Shown: in pieces, positions 1 through 10,560 of the stretch | How the letters are laid out: each line of letters starts with the position of its first letter | Position numbering within the stretch: position 1 is the stretch's first letter | Origin: Chara braunii | Lineage: Eukaryota > Streptophyta > Charophyceae > Charales > Characeae | NCBI GenBank assembly: GCA_003427395.1 | Contig: BFEA01000090.1 | Location: forward strand, 2,707,651 to 2,742,326 | Direction of reading: 5' to 3' | Length of the DNA stretch: 34,676 bases | Translations under genes and position numbers: made by a program | The notes under the pieces: generated by a model | Database searches by the model: none | Told to the model about the DNA's origin: nothing | The model's input: only the letters and a program-made list of their open reading frames with translations

Positions 1-116
1 GAGACAGGCAGAGCACTCACCACTTTGTCAGGAATGGAGCAATGATTGGAAGGCAAATTCTGCTGTGACTTCGCGAACACGAAACAACAGTCTTTGTTGA
101 AAACACAAACTTGAGA
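1..116. other. Unassigned left flank
   Basis: Sequence outside the retrotransposon. It may be a further piece of the host gene's intron. On the minus strand there is an AG after a pyrimidine-rich stretch and a GTGAGT further on, but the short stretch between them does not resemble the expected next exon, so no exon is called. Confidence 0.3.
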
Positions 117-121
117 GCGAA
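117..121. repeat. Target-site duplication, left copy (GCGAA)
   Basis: The five bases GCGAA lie directly before the TGTTAC start of the left LTR and recur exactly at 7560-7564, directly after the GTAACA end of the right LTR. A 5-bp duplication is the usual Ty3/gypsy integration footprint and fixes both outer limits of the element. Confidence 0.9.
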
Positions 122-504
122 TGTTACATGCTGCGCCTGCACACGAGGGCCATTTTCCAGGCCCTGCGTCCCTCAGGCTGAAAGCCTGAAAACCACGGCC
201 TACAGGCCCCGTGTCTGTTCAGCTCGAAAGCCTGAAAAACAGGGGCCTACAGACCCTGTGTCGTTTCAGATTAAAAATGGCAGTAGCCTTTTTAGCCTGG
301 AACGAAGGGCCATTATCGGTCTTTCATCAGACCGACCTGCCCTNAAACTCAGGCACCAAACCAGGGTTNTAGGAACANGCTATTTTTGGCCTGTTCCCAC
401 GACAGCTGCAGCGCCAGACCCTGGCTCAGTTTGGCATTGGCAAGAGCAGCCTCCTGGACTGCCCGCCCTGCAACTGCAGGCAGTCGGAGGCAGTCAGGAG
501 GCAG
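122..504 (+). repeat. Truncated 5' LTR
   Basis: These 383 bp match 6235-6617 (start of the right LTR) with four substitutions and three N. At 505 the match stops abruptly and a 13-bp tandem repeat follows, whereas the right LTR continues for another ~940 bp. The missing part holds the putative TATA box and would be followed by the primer-binding site, so this copy should be unable to start its own transcription or replication. Either a real internal deletion or an assembly collapse explains it; the N bases nearby leave the second open. Confidence 0.88.
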
Positions 505-511
505 TGAGTTG

Positions 512-688
512 CCACGTCAGCAGGCCACGTCAGCAGACCACATCAGCAGGCCAAGTCAGCAGGCCATGTCAGCAGACCACGTCAGCAGGACACGTCAGCA
601 GGACACGTCAGCAGGACACGTCAGCAGGACACGTCAGCAGGACACGTCAGCAGGACACGCCAGCCGACAGCAGTACCACGTCAGCAGG
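512..688 (+). repeat. 13-bp minisatellite (CCACGTCAGCAGG)
   Basis: Twelve consecutive 13-bp units run from 512 to 667, with a further unit at 676-688. The units at 590-654 are identical (ACACGTCAGCAGG). Because 13 is not a multiple of three, the array reads open in more than one frame with a 13-residue protein period, which produces spurious open frames. Each unit carries an ACGT core (CACGTCA), the type bound by plant bZIP factors. The array sits exactly where the rest of the 5' LTR and the leader should be. Confidence 0.9.
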
Positions 689-730
689 CCCCCGGCCTGG
701 TCTATGCTTTTGTGCTCACAAACAACTGTC

Positions 731-2233
731 ATGGACCAGAAGTCCGGGGAAACGGACGAGGCCTATCAGGCCCGGATGCTGCTTCTGATTACCGAAGCTA
801 AGCAATCGTCGGATGCAGTAGCAGCCGCAGCACAGAAGAAGGCAGAGGGCGCCGAGAAGGCACGTCTGCTGGCAATTGAACAGCAGCGCCAGCATGACGA
901 GGCAGCAGCAAAGGCTGCCGATAAAGAACGAGTTCAACGTCGTGAGAAGATATTCAGCGGAGAGCAAGCTTTGCTCACAATGGCAGCGGATTGGCGGACC
1001 GAGTCTGAGAGTGGCAAGATGGAAGACCGTGAAAACAAGATCGCTCTACTCCTATCCCATCTCACGGACCTCCTGGCAACATGCATTACACAGCAGGAGG
1101 ACATCCACAGCCTCAACGACGCGCTGACTCAAGTCCACGGCCGCCTCCGGCAGCTGGAGCAGCGCCCTGTCGCCGCCCCCGATGCCAGCTCTTCCAACAC
1201 CTCCGATCGCCTCGAGGCATTGGAGATTGATGCCGGCTCCCTCAAGGACGGCGTGCAATTACAGCAAACCGCAACGCAACAGATGGAGCAGCGGATCTGT
1301 ACTGCCGCCAACAACTCGAGCTTGGAACCGTGCGAGACAGCTTCAAAGTTCGACGGGCAGGAGATCTTCTGCGACTCGATGAAGACAGATCCGATTTCAT
1401 GGTTCCACAAGTTCGAGCTCACACTGCAGCTACACTACGTCAAAGAACACAAGCACCACGCGTACTTATACTCCCGGTCGAGGGGTGCGTACCAGGCATG
1501 GTTGGACAATCTCTTGTCCAAGTACCGAGTGGTAGCTGCCGACTTGCATACCAAGATTAGTTGGGATGATCTGAAGGAGGCGTGGCATAAGCGGTTCCAA
1601 GTAGAGCCGGCGGAGATCAAGGCAATGGACAAGCTGATGGTCTTCGAACAAGGCACACTACTGAGTGTTGACTAGATTGCCGAGTACCAACGCTTGACAT
1701 CCGTCCCAGACATCCAGATGGGCTTCAAAGCCATCAAACACTACTTTATCTCGAGGTCGCTCGGGCGTTGGGCAATGCCTTGACTCACGTCGAGGATACC
1801 CTGACGACACCGGCAGAACTTTTCGACGAGGCCAAGCAGATTATTGTAACGAACAAGGAGGCCAAGAATCTCCAGCATTCGTCTGCGCCAGGGCTGAGCA
1901 GAGATCAGCATCGACCGAAAGTGGCCGTGGTCGCGGCGGCAACGCCAAATGACCAAACTAGCGAGGCCGTGTCTACCAATGAAGGGGACAGACTCGCAGC
2001 CGCCCGGGAAGGTGGCCGCTCCAGCAAAGGCCGAGGACGCGGCAAGACGAAGACAAACACCGCATCTCAGCCCCGGGCCCAGCGCAGCAGCTCCAGCCCC
2101 ATGGTCCCATTACGGTCTCTCCAAGCAAGCATCCAAAGCAAGCAAGAGATTTCACTATTGCCTATGGTGCAACAGCGATCTCCATGAGACAATGGCCTGC
2201 CAGTCAAAAGGCAAAGGCAAATCGGGAAACTGA
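731..2233 (+). pseudogene. gag: gag (capsid/nucleocapsid) of the gypsy element, broken
   Basis: The likely start is ATG at 731 (MDQKSGETDEAY); the open frame upstream is only minisatellite. The N-terminal part is Gln/Ala/Glu-rich and probably coiled coil. The retrotransposon gag domain follows (around 1340-1840; WFHKFELTLQLHY, then AWHKRFQ). A CCHC zinc knuckle of the form C-x2-C-x4-H-x4-C (CLWCNSDLHETMAC) lies at 2159-2200 and binds RNA in this family. Lesions seen: TAG at 1673; a shift to the +1-type frame near 1740, where the gag homology resumes (ALGNALTHVEDTL); and a shift back between about 1980 and 2100 to reach the zinc knuckle. The frame then ends in TGA at 2231, and pol is open in another frame. 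Confidence 0.85.
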
Positions 2234-2235
2234 GC

Positions 2236-5200
2236 ACCGCCGGGAGTGACTCGACGACACTCTCGACGCCCTCGGAACCGGTCGCTTCGCGGGTGACCGC
2301 CCTTCGTTCGGAGGCACATGCGGAAGTCGATAGTCCTCCTCTTCTTTATTCTTTTGAGGACTATGCTGCCCGGCTCATTCCTATGCTGGGTACTCAAGCT
2401 CAAGGACAAGACGTGTGTGCGGCATCTTCTTCGTCCGACAGCGGCGACTTATCGTCTTCAAGTGGTTCTTCACGGGATTCGGCACGCGAGTTCAACATAG
2501 AGGTATTGGACCCGCTCACGTCCGGGGATTTCGCATGGCTTCCTCTCCCGACCACGAGCCGCTTGCCAGGACCGCAATGCGCAGCACTATGCGCTCATCT
2601 TCACACATACTTATCCTTTTATGCACCACCAACTTCGCCGACGGATGACGAAGTCGCGGTGGGGGACATCCTTGCGTATGTTACCAAGGTGGCCCGCAAG
2701 TTTCGCAATTAGCGTTACGACGACAACAACGCACCGCTCCTCTATGTCCGCATCCAAGTTGGGCAAGCGTCCTGCAGCGCTTTGCTGGATAGCGGCGCGT
2801 CTCGCAATTTTATGAGCCAAGCCTTTATGCAAACGGCTGGCCTTGGTGCACAAGTTCGAAGGAAGGCCAACCCGATGGCGATCAAGTTGGCGGACGGAAG
2901 GACGCAGCAACTTATCGACCGCTACATCAAGGCCGTACCGTTGTATTTCGCACCTCATGCACGCAAACCGGTGACATTTGACATTTTGGACACGGACTTC
3001 GACATTATTTTGGGAATGCCTTGGCTTGCAAGTGTGGATCACACAGTCAACTTCCACCGGCGGACTCTTACCGTTCGCGACGCTTTCGGCGTCGAGGTGC
3101 CGTGTACTATTCCTCTTCCGCACCCTTCAATTTGGTGCCAAGTGGTGACGGCCAAGTCATTCCGGGCTACTTGTGCTTACGAGAAGCCCAACAAAATCGG
3201 CCTATGTTTCCTACGAACCGTCGCGGTAGCCGACTCTTCACCCACGGACTTGTCTTCGGACCCCCGTGTGGTGCGGTTGCTTGACGAGTTCGTCGACATC
3301 TTCGAGTCACCTACTGGTGTGGCGCCGGATCGGTCGATCTCTCACGAGATCATTCTTGAGGTCGGTGCCGTGCCACCGAAAGGTTGCATTTATCGCATGA
3401 GCGAGGAGGAGCTCACGGTCCTCCGCGCACAACTCGATGATTTGTTGGACAAGGGCTGGATCCGCCCTAGTAGCTCCCCATACGGAGCGCCAATTCTCTT
3501 TGTACGGAAGAAGAACAAAGATCTACGATTGTGCATCGACTACCACAAGCTCAACGCGCAAACCGTCAAGAATGTGGGGCCTCTTCCTCGCATCAACGAT
3601 CTTCTTGAGCGATTGGGAGGCGCAAAGTATTTTTCCAAGCTGGATTTGAAGTCGGGATATCATCAAATCTCGATCCGACCGAACGATTGTTACAAATCCG
3701 CGTTCAAGATGCGGTATGGGCATTCTGAGTGGGTGGTCATGCCTTTTCACCTCACCAACGCCCCAGCGACCTTTCAAGCGGCAATGACCAGCGAGTTTCG
3801 TGCAATGTTGGACCGGTTTGTGCTGGTCTACTCTTAGACGATATTCTCGTCTATAGCCGGTCATTGGAGGATCATCTTGAGCACCTTCGACGAGTGTTGG
3901 AGACGCTCCGCCGCGCTAAGTACAAGGCCAACCGCGACNAGTGCGAATTTGTCCGGCAAGAGCTGGAATACTTGGGCCATTTTGTCACACCGGAGGGCAT
4001 CAGTCCGCTATCGGACAAGATTCAAGCCATCCAAGAGTGGCCGGAGCCACGGAACGTCACGGATGTTCGTTCGTTCCTTGGTCTCGCCGGCTACTACCAG
4101 CGTTTTATCAAGGGCTACTCGAAGATCACGACCCACTTGACCAAGCTTCAATGCGAGGATCGGCCGTTTGACTTCGGAGAGGAGGCGCAGGAATCATTTT
4201 TGGCTCTCAAAGCCGTGCTATTATCTGCGGAGGTCTTGCGCATATACGACCCGCTTTTGCCTACGCGCGTCACTACGGATGCGTCCGGCTATGGCATTGG
4301 TGCCGTCCTCGAGCAACACGATGGCGTGGACTGGCACCCGATCGAGTATTTCAGCAAGAAAGTGCCCGTCGTGCACTCCATTGACGATGCACGCAAGAAG
4401 GAGCCCCTCGCCTTCGTCCACGCGCTCAAGCGGTGGTGGCACTTCCTCCTTGGTCGAAGCCAATTCCGATGGGTAACGGACAGCGATCTGTTGGTCTTTT
4501 ACAAGACCCAAGACACCGTCTACAGCAGCATCACTCGATGGATGGCTTTCATTGACCAGTTCGACTTCTTTCCCGATCACATTCCGAGGAAGTCGAACCG
4601 TTTTGCGGATGCTCTCTCACGGCGTCCAGATCATTGTACCATGGTCTATTCAACCTTCGAGATCGACAACGACCTGCGGGACAGCTTCATCCGCGGCTAT
4701 CAAGCCGACCTCGAGTTTCGCGACAAGTACGCGAATTGCTCCTCTCCTAATCCGGCGCCTTCTCACTACCGGATCCAAGAGGGGTACTTGCTTGTCCACA
4801 CACGGGGGAAGGACCTTCTTTGCGTACCGAGTGACCCTCACTTGCGTACGCGGCTTCTTGGCGAGTTCCACGATGCTGCCGCCACCAGACACTTTGGAGT
4901 CAATCGCACGATTGGCCGACTTCGCGAGCGATTTTGGTGGTCCGGCCTTGTCGACGACGTCACACGTTATTGCGAGTCATGCGATGTTTGCCGACGCTGC
5001 AAATCCCGCAACCATCGTCCATATGGCGAGTTGCGACCATTACCGGTCCCCTTGCGGCGAAGGGAAGCGATTGCCATGGACATTATCGGCCCGTTCCCCA
5101 AGCACAAGACCAGCGTGGATGGGATTCTCACGGTGGTCGACCGACTCACCAAGTTCGCCATGTTTTTGCCTTGCCGCTATCATGCCAAGGCACCGAAGTT

Positions 5201-6223
5201 GGCCGAGGTTCTTTACGCCGGTTGGATTCGAACCAAGGGTTACCCAAGGAAATCGTCTGCGACCGCGACACTCGGTTCATGTCCGATTTTTGGTTGGCGC
5301 TCATCAAACGATGGGGCTCATCTCTCAAGCGAAGTTCGGCTCGCCACCCCCAAACCGATGGCCAAACGGAGAGGGCGCATCAGACCGCACAAGTGCTCCT
5401 TCGCAGTCTCATCCGCCCCGACCAAAAGGATTGGGTTGAGCGGCTGCCGGATGTCGAGTTGGCCTACAACTAGTCCATCCACCCGGCTATCGGGATGTCG
5501 CCCTTCGAGTTCGAGCACGGCTCGCCAGTCACTTCGCCATTGGACACAATCATTCCACGAACGGTCGAGAGCGACAACCGTTTTCTTTTCTTGCGTCGGA
5601 TGCAAGAGCTACTTGTCAAGGCACGCGACCAGATGGCCAAGACGCAGCAACATATGAGCCAATAGGCCAATCGCCAGCGTCTTCCTTGCCCATTTTGCGC
5701 CAGCGATCTCGTTTGGGTTTCCGCCGCGGAATTCAGCCTTGAACACGATATCTCTCGCAAGCTCCTCCCGAAATGGATGGGGCCCTGGCCGATGGTGGCA
5801 CCCGCAGGGGATGCACCTGAGGGACCTTCCTTCACTATTCAGGTGCCCACCCACTTGCCCGTCTACCCAGTCTTTCATTGCTCCAAGTTGGCTCTTTACA
5901 CGCCAGCGGAACATGACGATTTTCCCGGGCCACGTTCGCAAGACCCACCCTCTATGGACGGTTTTCAGGAGGTCGGCGACATCATCTCCCAGCGACGTTA
6001 CGACAACATGCCGACCAAGTACTTGGTCCATTTTGCATACTGCACACACCGAGCTGACCGTTGGTTGACCCGTGCGGAACTTCAAGCAACAGCTCCAGAC
6101 GTTCTCGCACGCTACGAACGCAAGATGCAAGGCAAGCCGGTCTCTTCGGCTCCACGCCGCACCCGCGTCCAGGTTCCGCCTTCAGATCGTCAGCTTCGCC
6201 CTCGCCCCGGCTTGACTTCATAA
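2236..6223 (+). pseudogene. pol: pol polyprotein of the gypsy element (PR-RT-RH-IN-chromodomain-like), broken
   Basis: Domains in order: aspartic protease with DSGAS (2788) and ILGMPWL (near 3007); reverse transcriptase with RLCIDYHKLN, KLDLKSGYHQI and TNAPATFQ; the YLDD box, split by a one-base frameshift near 3830-3836; RNase H (TTDASGYGIGAVL, near 4270); integrase zinc finger (H-x6-H...C-x2-C, 4870-5000); integrase core with the first Asp at 5079 (AMDIIGP), DRD at 5261 and Glu at 5369. The C-terminus (about 5955-6130) has a chromodomain-like pattern (YLVHF ... RWLTRAEL ... ARYERKM), which in chromoviruses directs integration to modified histones. Other lesions: TAG at 2710, a frameshift near 5240, TAG at 5471 and TAG at 5663. 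The final stop is TAA at 6221. Not functional as read. Confidence 0.93.
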
Positions 6224-6234
6224 GGAGGGGGGGG
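6222..6234 (+). promoter_or_regulatory. Polypurine tract (plus-strand primer site)
   Basis: AAGGAGGGGGGGG directly abuts the TGTTAC start of the 3' LTR, as expected for the RNase H-resistant primer of plus-strand DNA synthesis. It overlaps the TAA stop of pol. Confidence 0.9.
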
Positions 6235-7016
6235 TGTTACATGTTGCGCCTGCACACGAGGGCCATTTTCCAGGCCCTGCATCCCTCAGGCTGAAAGCCT
6301 GAAAATCAGGGCCTACAGGCCCCGTGTCTGTTCAGCTCGAAAGCCTGAAAAACAGGGGCCTACAGACCCTGTGTCGTTTCAGATTAAAAATGGCAGTAGC
6401 CTTTTTAGCCTGGAACGAAGGGCCATTATCGGTCTTTCATCAGACCGACCTGCCCTCAAACTCAGGCACCAAACCAGGGTTCTAGGAACACGCTATTTTT
6501 GGCCTGTTCCCACGACAGCTGCAGCGCCAGACCCTGGCTCAGTTTGGCATTGGCAAGAGCAGCCTCCTGGACTGCCCGCCCTGCAACTGCAGGCAGTCGG
6601 AGGCAGTCAGGAGGCAGGCCGAGGTAGTACATAGGGACTTCCCATGCACTTCATGGGCAGGCAGGAGGCAGTCAGTAGTCTTCGGGATTTGGCAGCAGCA
6701 CTCTGGAGGAGCGCTGGAGGAGTAATTGTAGCATTAGCAGTAGTCTTTAGCGCTGGGCGCTAGTAGCTTGGTTGTAGTCTTCAACCGCTGGGCGCCATAG
6801 CTAGAGTAGTACTAGAGAGAGAGAGATTGGGCGGAGGCCAGGGATACTTACCTGCTGTGCCGTTGCTCCAGCTTCGACTTCAAGGTACCTGCAGCACAGC
6901 GCCATCTTCACAGGTTAGTACCTGATACATGAGAGAGAGAGTTCTTCTTCTTCCTCTTCTCAGTCCACCATCTCCTTCTCACCCTCTCGCTATCTGACTT
7001 CACTGCATCAGCAGAC

Positions 7017-7018
<2 letters not shown>

Positions 7019-7079
<61 letters not shown>
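7019..7079 (+). repeat. (GA)n microsatellite inside the 3' LTR
   Basis: About 30 uninterrupted GA units. Similar GA runs recur at 9536, 17842 and 18179, so this repeat class is common in the genome. Confidence 0.95.
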
Positions 7080-7083
<4 letters not shown>

Positions 7084-7421
7084 TGACATTTGGATCCAGA
7101 CTCGACATTGGACCTCAGACATTTTGAAGAGGGATTATTCGGGACTTGTAACGAGACTTGGTGTTGACGACTTTCCCATCTCCCCCTTCCTCTTCTTCGT
7201 CTGATCCCCTCCTCTTCGTCTGTGTATGTCTGGACCTGGTGCCTCTTTCCTGTGTATAGGCCCCATCACACCTTGTGATGAGCATGATGTATGTTTGGTC
7301 TGCGTCGAACATTGAGCGGGCTAGTCCTTAGTATTCTAGCATTCTGCTTCGCTATCTTGTACTACGTGAAAGAGGTCAGTCCCGGTCAGGTCAGGACTTG
7401 TATCTAAAGTCTTCCCTGCGC

Positions 7422-7427
7422 TATAAA
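7422..7427 (+). promoter_or_regulatory. Putative LTR TATA box
   Basis: TATAAA lies within GCTATAAAGCACC, 133 bp before the end of the LTR. It is a plausible core promoter marking the U3/R boundary just downstream. It is missing from the truncated left LTR. Inferred from sequence only. Confidence 0.5.
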
Positions 7428-7559
7428 GCACCATTTTGTATGTATCGGAATGCACATTGCTTGTTGGGATTCCACTTGCACTGCATTGTCCATTCAGTCC
7501 TTTTTATCACATTGCGGATCCTTGGTTTATATGTACATCGCCCAACTCGGCATGTAACA

Positions 7560-7564
7560 GCGAA
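7560..7564. repeat. Target-site duplication, right copy (GCGAA)
   Basis: Exact copy of 117-121; see the left copy. Confidence 0.9.
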
Positions 7565-7587
7565 TGACATGGGGTTGTGACAGTACC

Positions 7588-7729
7588 TTTCCCGTGGCTG
7601 AATGGTACACACATATGACTGCTAACAAACAGATAACGAGTTCAAATCCTGATGGATACAACAATACTAGGAACCTAAGAGTTAGAAAGATATTGGGTCC
7701 TCACTCCTTTTTTTTTTTTTTTTTTTTTT
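7588..7729 (+). repeat. tRNA-like sequence with poly(T) end; possible SINE or tRNA pseudogene
   Basis: TGGCTGAATGG at 7595 fits the internal pol III A box, and AGTTCAAATCC at 7639 fits the B box. They start 44 bp apart, the spacing found in a tRNA gene. The stems that would make an acceptor arm and T arm pair poorly, so it is not a working tRNA. A run of about 22 T ends the segment at 7729. A tRNA-derived SINE is the best guess; a tRNA pseudogene is the alternative. Confidence 0.4.
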
Positions 7730-7814
7730 CAAGGGCCCAGTGCCCAAGGCAAAGTACAACTCAAAACAAAAGACCAAGCTTCAGGGGCCTTCTCTTGCTT
7801 TGTAGAGAACATAC

Positions 7815-7908
7815 CTCACAAAACGGGCCATGAAGACCAGGAGGGCAGTCTATTGTGCTCAAGTTCCCCGACAATCCTGGAGTCGATACATTGCTTCCGT
7901 GTCCGCCC
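7815..7908 (-). CDS. Exon C of a plant glycine-rich membrane-protein gene
   Basis: Minus-strand exon of 94 bp bounded by an AG acceptor (7909-7910, after a CTTTCTACC tract) and a GT donor (7813-7814, GAG|GTATGT). The first base completes a codon split by the previous intron; 31 whole codons follow and it ends in phase 0. The peptide starts GGHGSNVSTPG and ends DCPPGLHGPFCE. This resembles the junction in large plant glycine-rich proteins (such as those annotated in Arabidopsis as glycine-rich or ephrin type-B receptor-like, e.g. At5g11700) where the Gly-rich repeats give way to a Cys-rich EGF/TNFR-like stretch (CPxGLYGxFCEEC). The family's function is not known to me. The phase matches exon B exactly. 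The gypsy element lies in the intron or flank just downstream. Confidence 0.78.
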
Positions 7909-8569
7909 CTGGTAGAAAGCATGAAAGTCCATACAAAAGCCATCCGTTTTTCTCATATGGTTCCAGCTTATCATACGAACCAAACTTCGAGTCTTTGAAT
8001 CATGCTTTCAGCCTTGCAGCATGTGTGTGCGGCATTCGGCTGATAATCAGATACACAAAAATGAAAAAATAATGAAATTCAATTAGCAATACCATATGCC
8101 ATATGGTTGGCAGCCATATCATTGTCAGGAAGATTTCTGGTGTGAAAGCACAAGTTTCTTGCCTTTTTTTGTTTTTCCCCTATCCCTATACTATTACTGT
8201 AGAGGGCCTGACGTGACGCTTCCCAGTGGGCCCAAGGAAATTCGGTGCCGCACGAAACGTCGGGTCCCAAGGAAATTCGGTACCGCGCAAGGAAGTTCGG
8301 TGCTGCGTGAAACGCCCGGCCCACGCCGCGTGCTGGTCTTCTCACTGTAAATCGGAGGGGCGGATCGCGTCGGGCCCAGGCGGACTCGCTGCCTCGCGGC
8401 GGGCTGAAAACGGAAGAGCGTACGGAAAACGGACGAAAGCACAGCGCATCACGTCGGGCCCAGGCGGACTCGCTGCCGCGCGCCTCGCACTTGGAAGGGA
8501 GCAGACAAACGCAGTCGTTTCTTTTTTTTTTAATCCCCGCCTTTTGGGTGGTTTTCCGCATGCTACCAT
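7909..8569. other. Intron sequence with short direct repeats
   Basis: Left end of the ~7.5-kb intron between exons B and C. A 26-bp sequence (starting CGTCGGGCCCAGG) occurs exactly at 8368-8393 and 8452-8477. AAGGAA[AG]TTCGGT occurs three times between 8235 and 8310. No coding homology is recognised. Confidence 0.5.
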
Positions 8570-9533
8570 TCGGGCGCCGTCGGAGAGTGGGAGGAGGAGG
8601 TCGTGCGAGGGGGAGGAGGAGGTTGTGCGAGGGGGAGGAGGAGGTTGTGCGAGGGGGAGGAGGAGGTTGTGCAAACGAGAGGAGGAGGTCGGAAGAGGGG
8701 AAGGATGACATCGCACAAGGGGGAGGAGGTAGGAAGACAGATTGAAGGAGGTGGCACGAGGGGGAGGAGGAGGTTGCACAAGGAGGAGGTCGTGCGAGGG
8801 GAAGCGGACGTCGCACAAGGGGGAGGAGGTCGGAATAGAGGTGGGAGGAGGTCGTGCGAGGTGGATGAGGAGGGGGAGGACGAGGTCGCACAAGGATTAG
8901 GAGGTCGCGCGAGGGGAGGAGGGTCGGAAGAGGGAGGAAGTTGCACGAGGGGGAGGAGGGGATCGCGCGAGGGGTAGGAGGAGGTCGCGCAAGGGGGAGG
9001 AGGAGGTCACACGGAGGTTGCATAAGGGGGAGGAGGAGATCGGAAGACGGAGTGGGAGGGGGAGGAGCAGTTCGCACAAGGACAAGCAAGACGTTGCACA
9101 AGGGGGAAGAGGAGGTGGCACAAGGGAGAGGAGGAGGTCGGAAGAGGGGGAGGAGCAGGTCGCATGAGGAGGACGAGAGGTTGCAGCGGAGGTCGGAAGG
9201 GAGGTCAGAGGAGGTCGCGCGAGTGGCTTGAGGAGGCCGGACGAGGACACATGAGTGAGAGGAGGAGGTGGTGTAAGGAGGAGGAGGAGCTGGATGAGGT
9301 CGGAAGAGAGGTCTGAGAAGGTCGCGTGAGGGGGAGGAGGACGCCGTGCAAGGGGGAGGAGTGGGTCGTGGGAAGGGTAGGAGCAGGTCGCACGCTGGGG
9401 ACGAGAGGTTGCAGCAGTTCATGCGGCAGGGGAAGGAGGAGGTCGTGCTAGGGGGAGGATTTCGCGCGAGCAGGAGGGGGTTGTGAGGGAGGACGAGGAC
9501 GTCACGACAGGGGGAGGAGGTTGCACAAGGGGG

Positions 9534-9535
<2 letters not shown>
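8570..9535 (+). repeat. Purine-rich minisatellite, ~22-bp degenerate unit
   Basis: About 970 bp of degenerate repeats built on GGAGGAGGAGG followed by TTGTGCGAGGG or TCGCGCAAGGG. At 8610-8665 a clear 22-bp period is visible; later units vary in length. The plus strand is almost all purine with periodic TCG/TTG breaks. The complementary strand, rich in C and T, therefore lacks stop codons and shows a 528-codon open frame of Pro/Ser/Leu repeats that I treat as fortuitous. The G-rich strand could form G-quadruplex or triplex structures. Confidence 0.85.

Positions 9536-9613
<78 letters not shown>
9536..9613 (+). repeat. (GA)n microsatellite
   Basis: About 39 GA units closing the purine-rich minisatellite. 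Confidence 0.95.
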
Positions 9614-9615
<2 letters not shown>

Positions 9616-9811
9616 CCTGAAAATTGGGCGCTTTTTTTGCAATTGCACCCACAAAAAGTTGGCAACTACCGGGGGATTTTGCAAAGTTGGACGGTGTCTG
9701 GTAGGGTACATTGCAAAGATGGGGTCCAACTGATGTCTGGGGTGTTTTGCGAAATGTTTTTGCTGTCGTCCTTGACCGCAGCGTAGCTGCGGGAGGTCCA
9801 CCTGTTGTTAA

Positions 9812-10560
9812 TTAAAATTTAAAAACAGGTCCGTATGGTCCTGCTTCCTTGTCCATTCTTGGGAGCATCACCCCGGTTCCCATCCACCAGCAAGTAGAAA
9901 GACCAATCTGTGACCCACAGAACGTCCCCTTCCATCTCTGCCAAAGGGCCATCTGGTTCCAATATCTCCCTTCCATCTCTTGACAGGTGCTAGAAGTCCT
10001 ATGCTTACAAGTGCCCATCCCGGCCCATAGGAGGTGATGTTTGGATAACAATCTGATGATCCACTTCATTTGTAGCGCTATGCATTCCTGCTTAGTGTCA
10101 GTTACCCCGAAGACCGCCTTTCATGTGGCTTTCTGATGCTTGGAGCCAGGCCACCTTGTTGCTCCAGGATAGCCTGCTGGGGTCGCCGGTCCAGAGGAAG
10201 AACCTAACCCTGCCTTCCAATGTTTTGAGATTGTTGTCAGGGTGGGGTAGACTAAAGTGTTGATGATCAGGGCACTACCCATTAGAGAGGCCTGCACTGT
10301 CTTGGATGGCGCCATGAGTGACATCGCTTTGTTGATCAGATTTTTTGTCCCATCCGTGGCCATGTGGTATCTTTGTTTACCATGATGCCCAGGCACAGAA
10401 GTGCCTTCTCTGCTGTGGACCAGGATAAGAGTGGTGCTAAGGCTGAGGGTTGGGAAGGGGTGCTATCCGCTAGCCACCAGCCTTCAGTTTCGACCCAATA
10501 GACTTTCATCTCAGATGCAAGTCTAAAGGCTTCTATTGCCCTTACTTGGAGGTAGAGGGA
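9812..10560 (-). pseudogene. Old LINE reverse-transcriptase fragment (RT thumb/connection region)
   Basis: On the minus strand, scattered peptides align in order with the LINE at 23-28 kb. KVYWVETEGWWL (near 10500) matches VNWGSKTQGWW. SLMGSALIINTLV (near 10270) matches SLFGRALIINNLV. ALQMKWIIRLL (near 10065) matches ALSLQWIKSLI. Frameshifts separate these blocks. The fragment is diverged, lies in the B-C intron of the host gene and is in the same orientation as that gene. No ends or target duplication are found. Confidence 0.75.

Larger units (their letters stand above)
122..7559 (+). mobile_element. Ty3/gypsy LTR retrotransposon, probably a chromovirus, defective
   Basis: A 7.4-kb element in the order partial LTR, gag, protease, reverse transcriptase, RNase H, integrase, chromodomain-like tail, polypurine tract, LTR. 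This domain order (integrase last) is that of Ty3/gypsy, not copia. The ends are TGTTAC and GTAACA, flanked by the 5-bp duplication GCGAA. The shared part of the two LTRs differs at only 4 of 383 positions (plus 3 N), so insertion was fairly recent. Even so, the coding part has four in-frame TAG codons and several frameshifts. The 5' LTR lacks its last ~940 bp, and no primer-binding site is recognisable. The element lies about 250 bp from host exon C, antisense to that gene. Confidence 0.93.
6235..7559 (+). repeat. Complete 3' LTR (1,325 bp)
   Basis: It begins TGTTAC after the polypurine tract and ends GTAACA before GCGAA. It contains a 46-47-bp imperfect tandem pair at 6287-6379, short GA runs, a long (GA)n tract at 7019-7079 and a TATA box at 7422. 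The length from 6618 onward has no counterpart in the left LTR. Confidence 0.88.

Noticed and set aside
1-121. Next exon of the glycine-rich gene on the minus strand
   Set aside because: Possible splice signals, but the short peptide lacks the Cys pattern expected after exon C.
386-730. N-terminal extension of the gag open frame
   Set aside because: It crosses the LTR and the 13-bp array, which is open in more than one frame; the gag start is placed at 731.
7595-7652. Functional tRNA gene
   Set aside because: Boxes are present but the acceptor and T stems do not pair.
8079-9665. 528-codon minus-strand open frame
   Set aside because: It is a translation of the purine minisatellite and (GA)n. 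The C/T-rich strand lacks stop codons by composition, and the frame is Pro/Ser/Leu repeats. The real exon C lies outside it.
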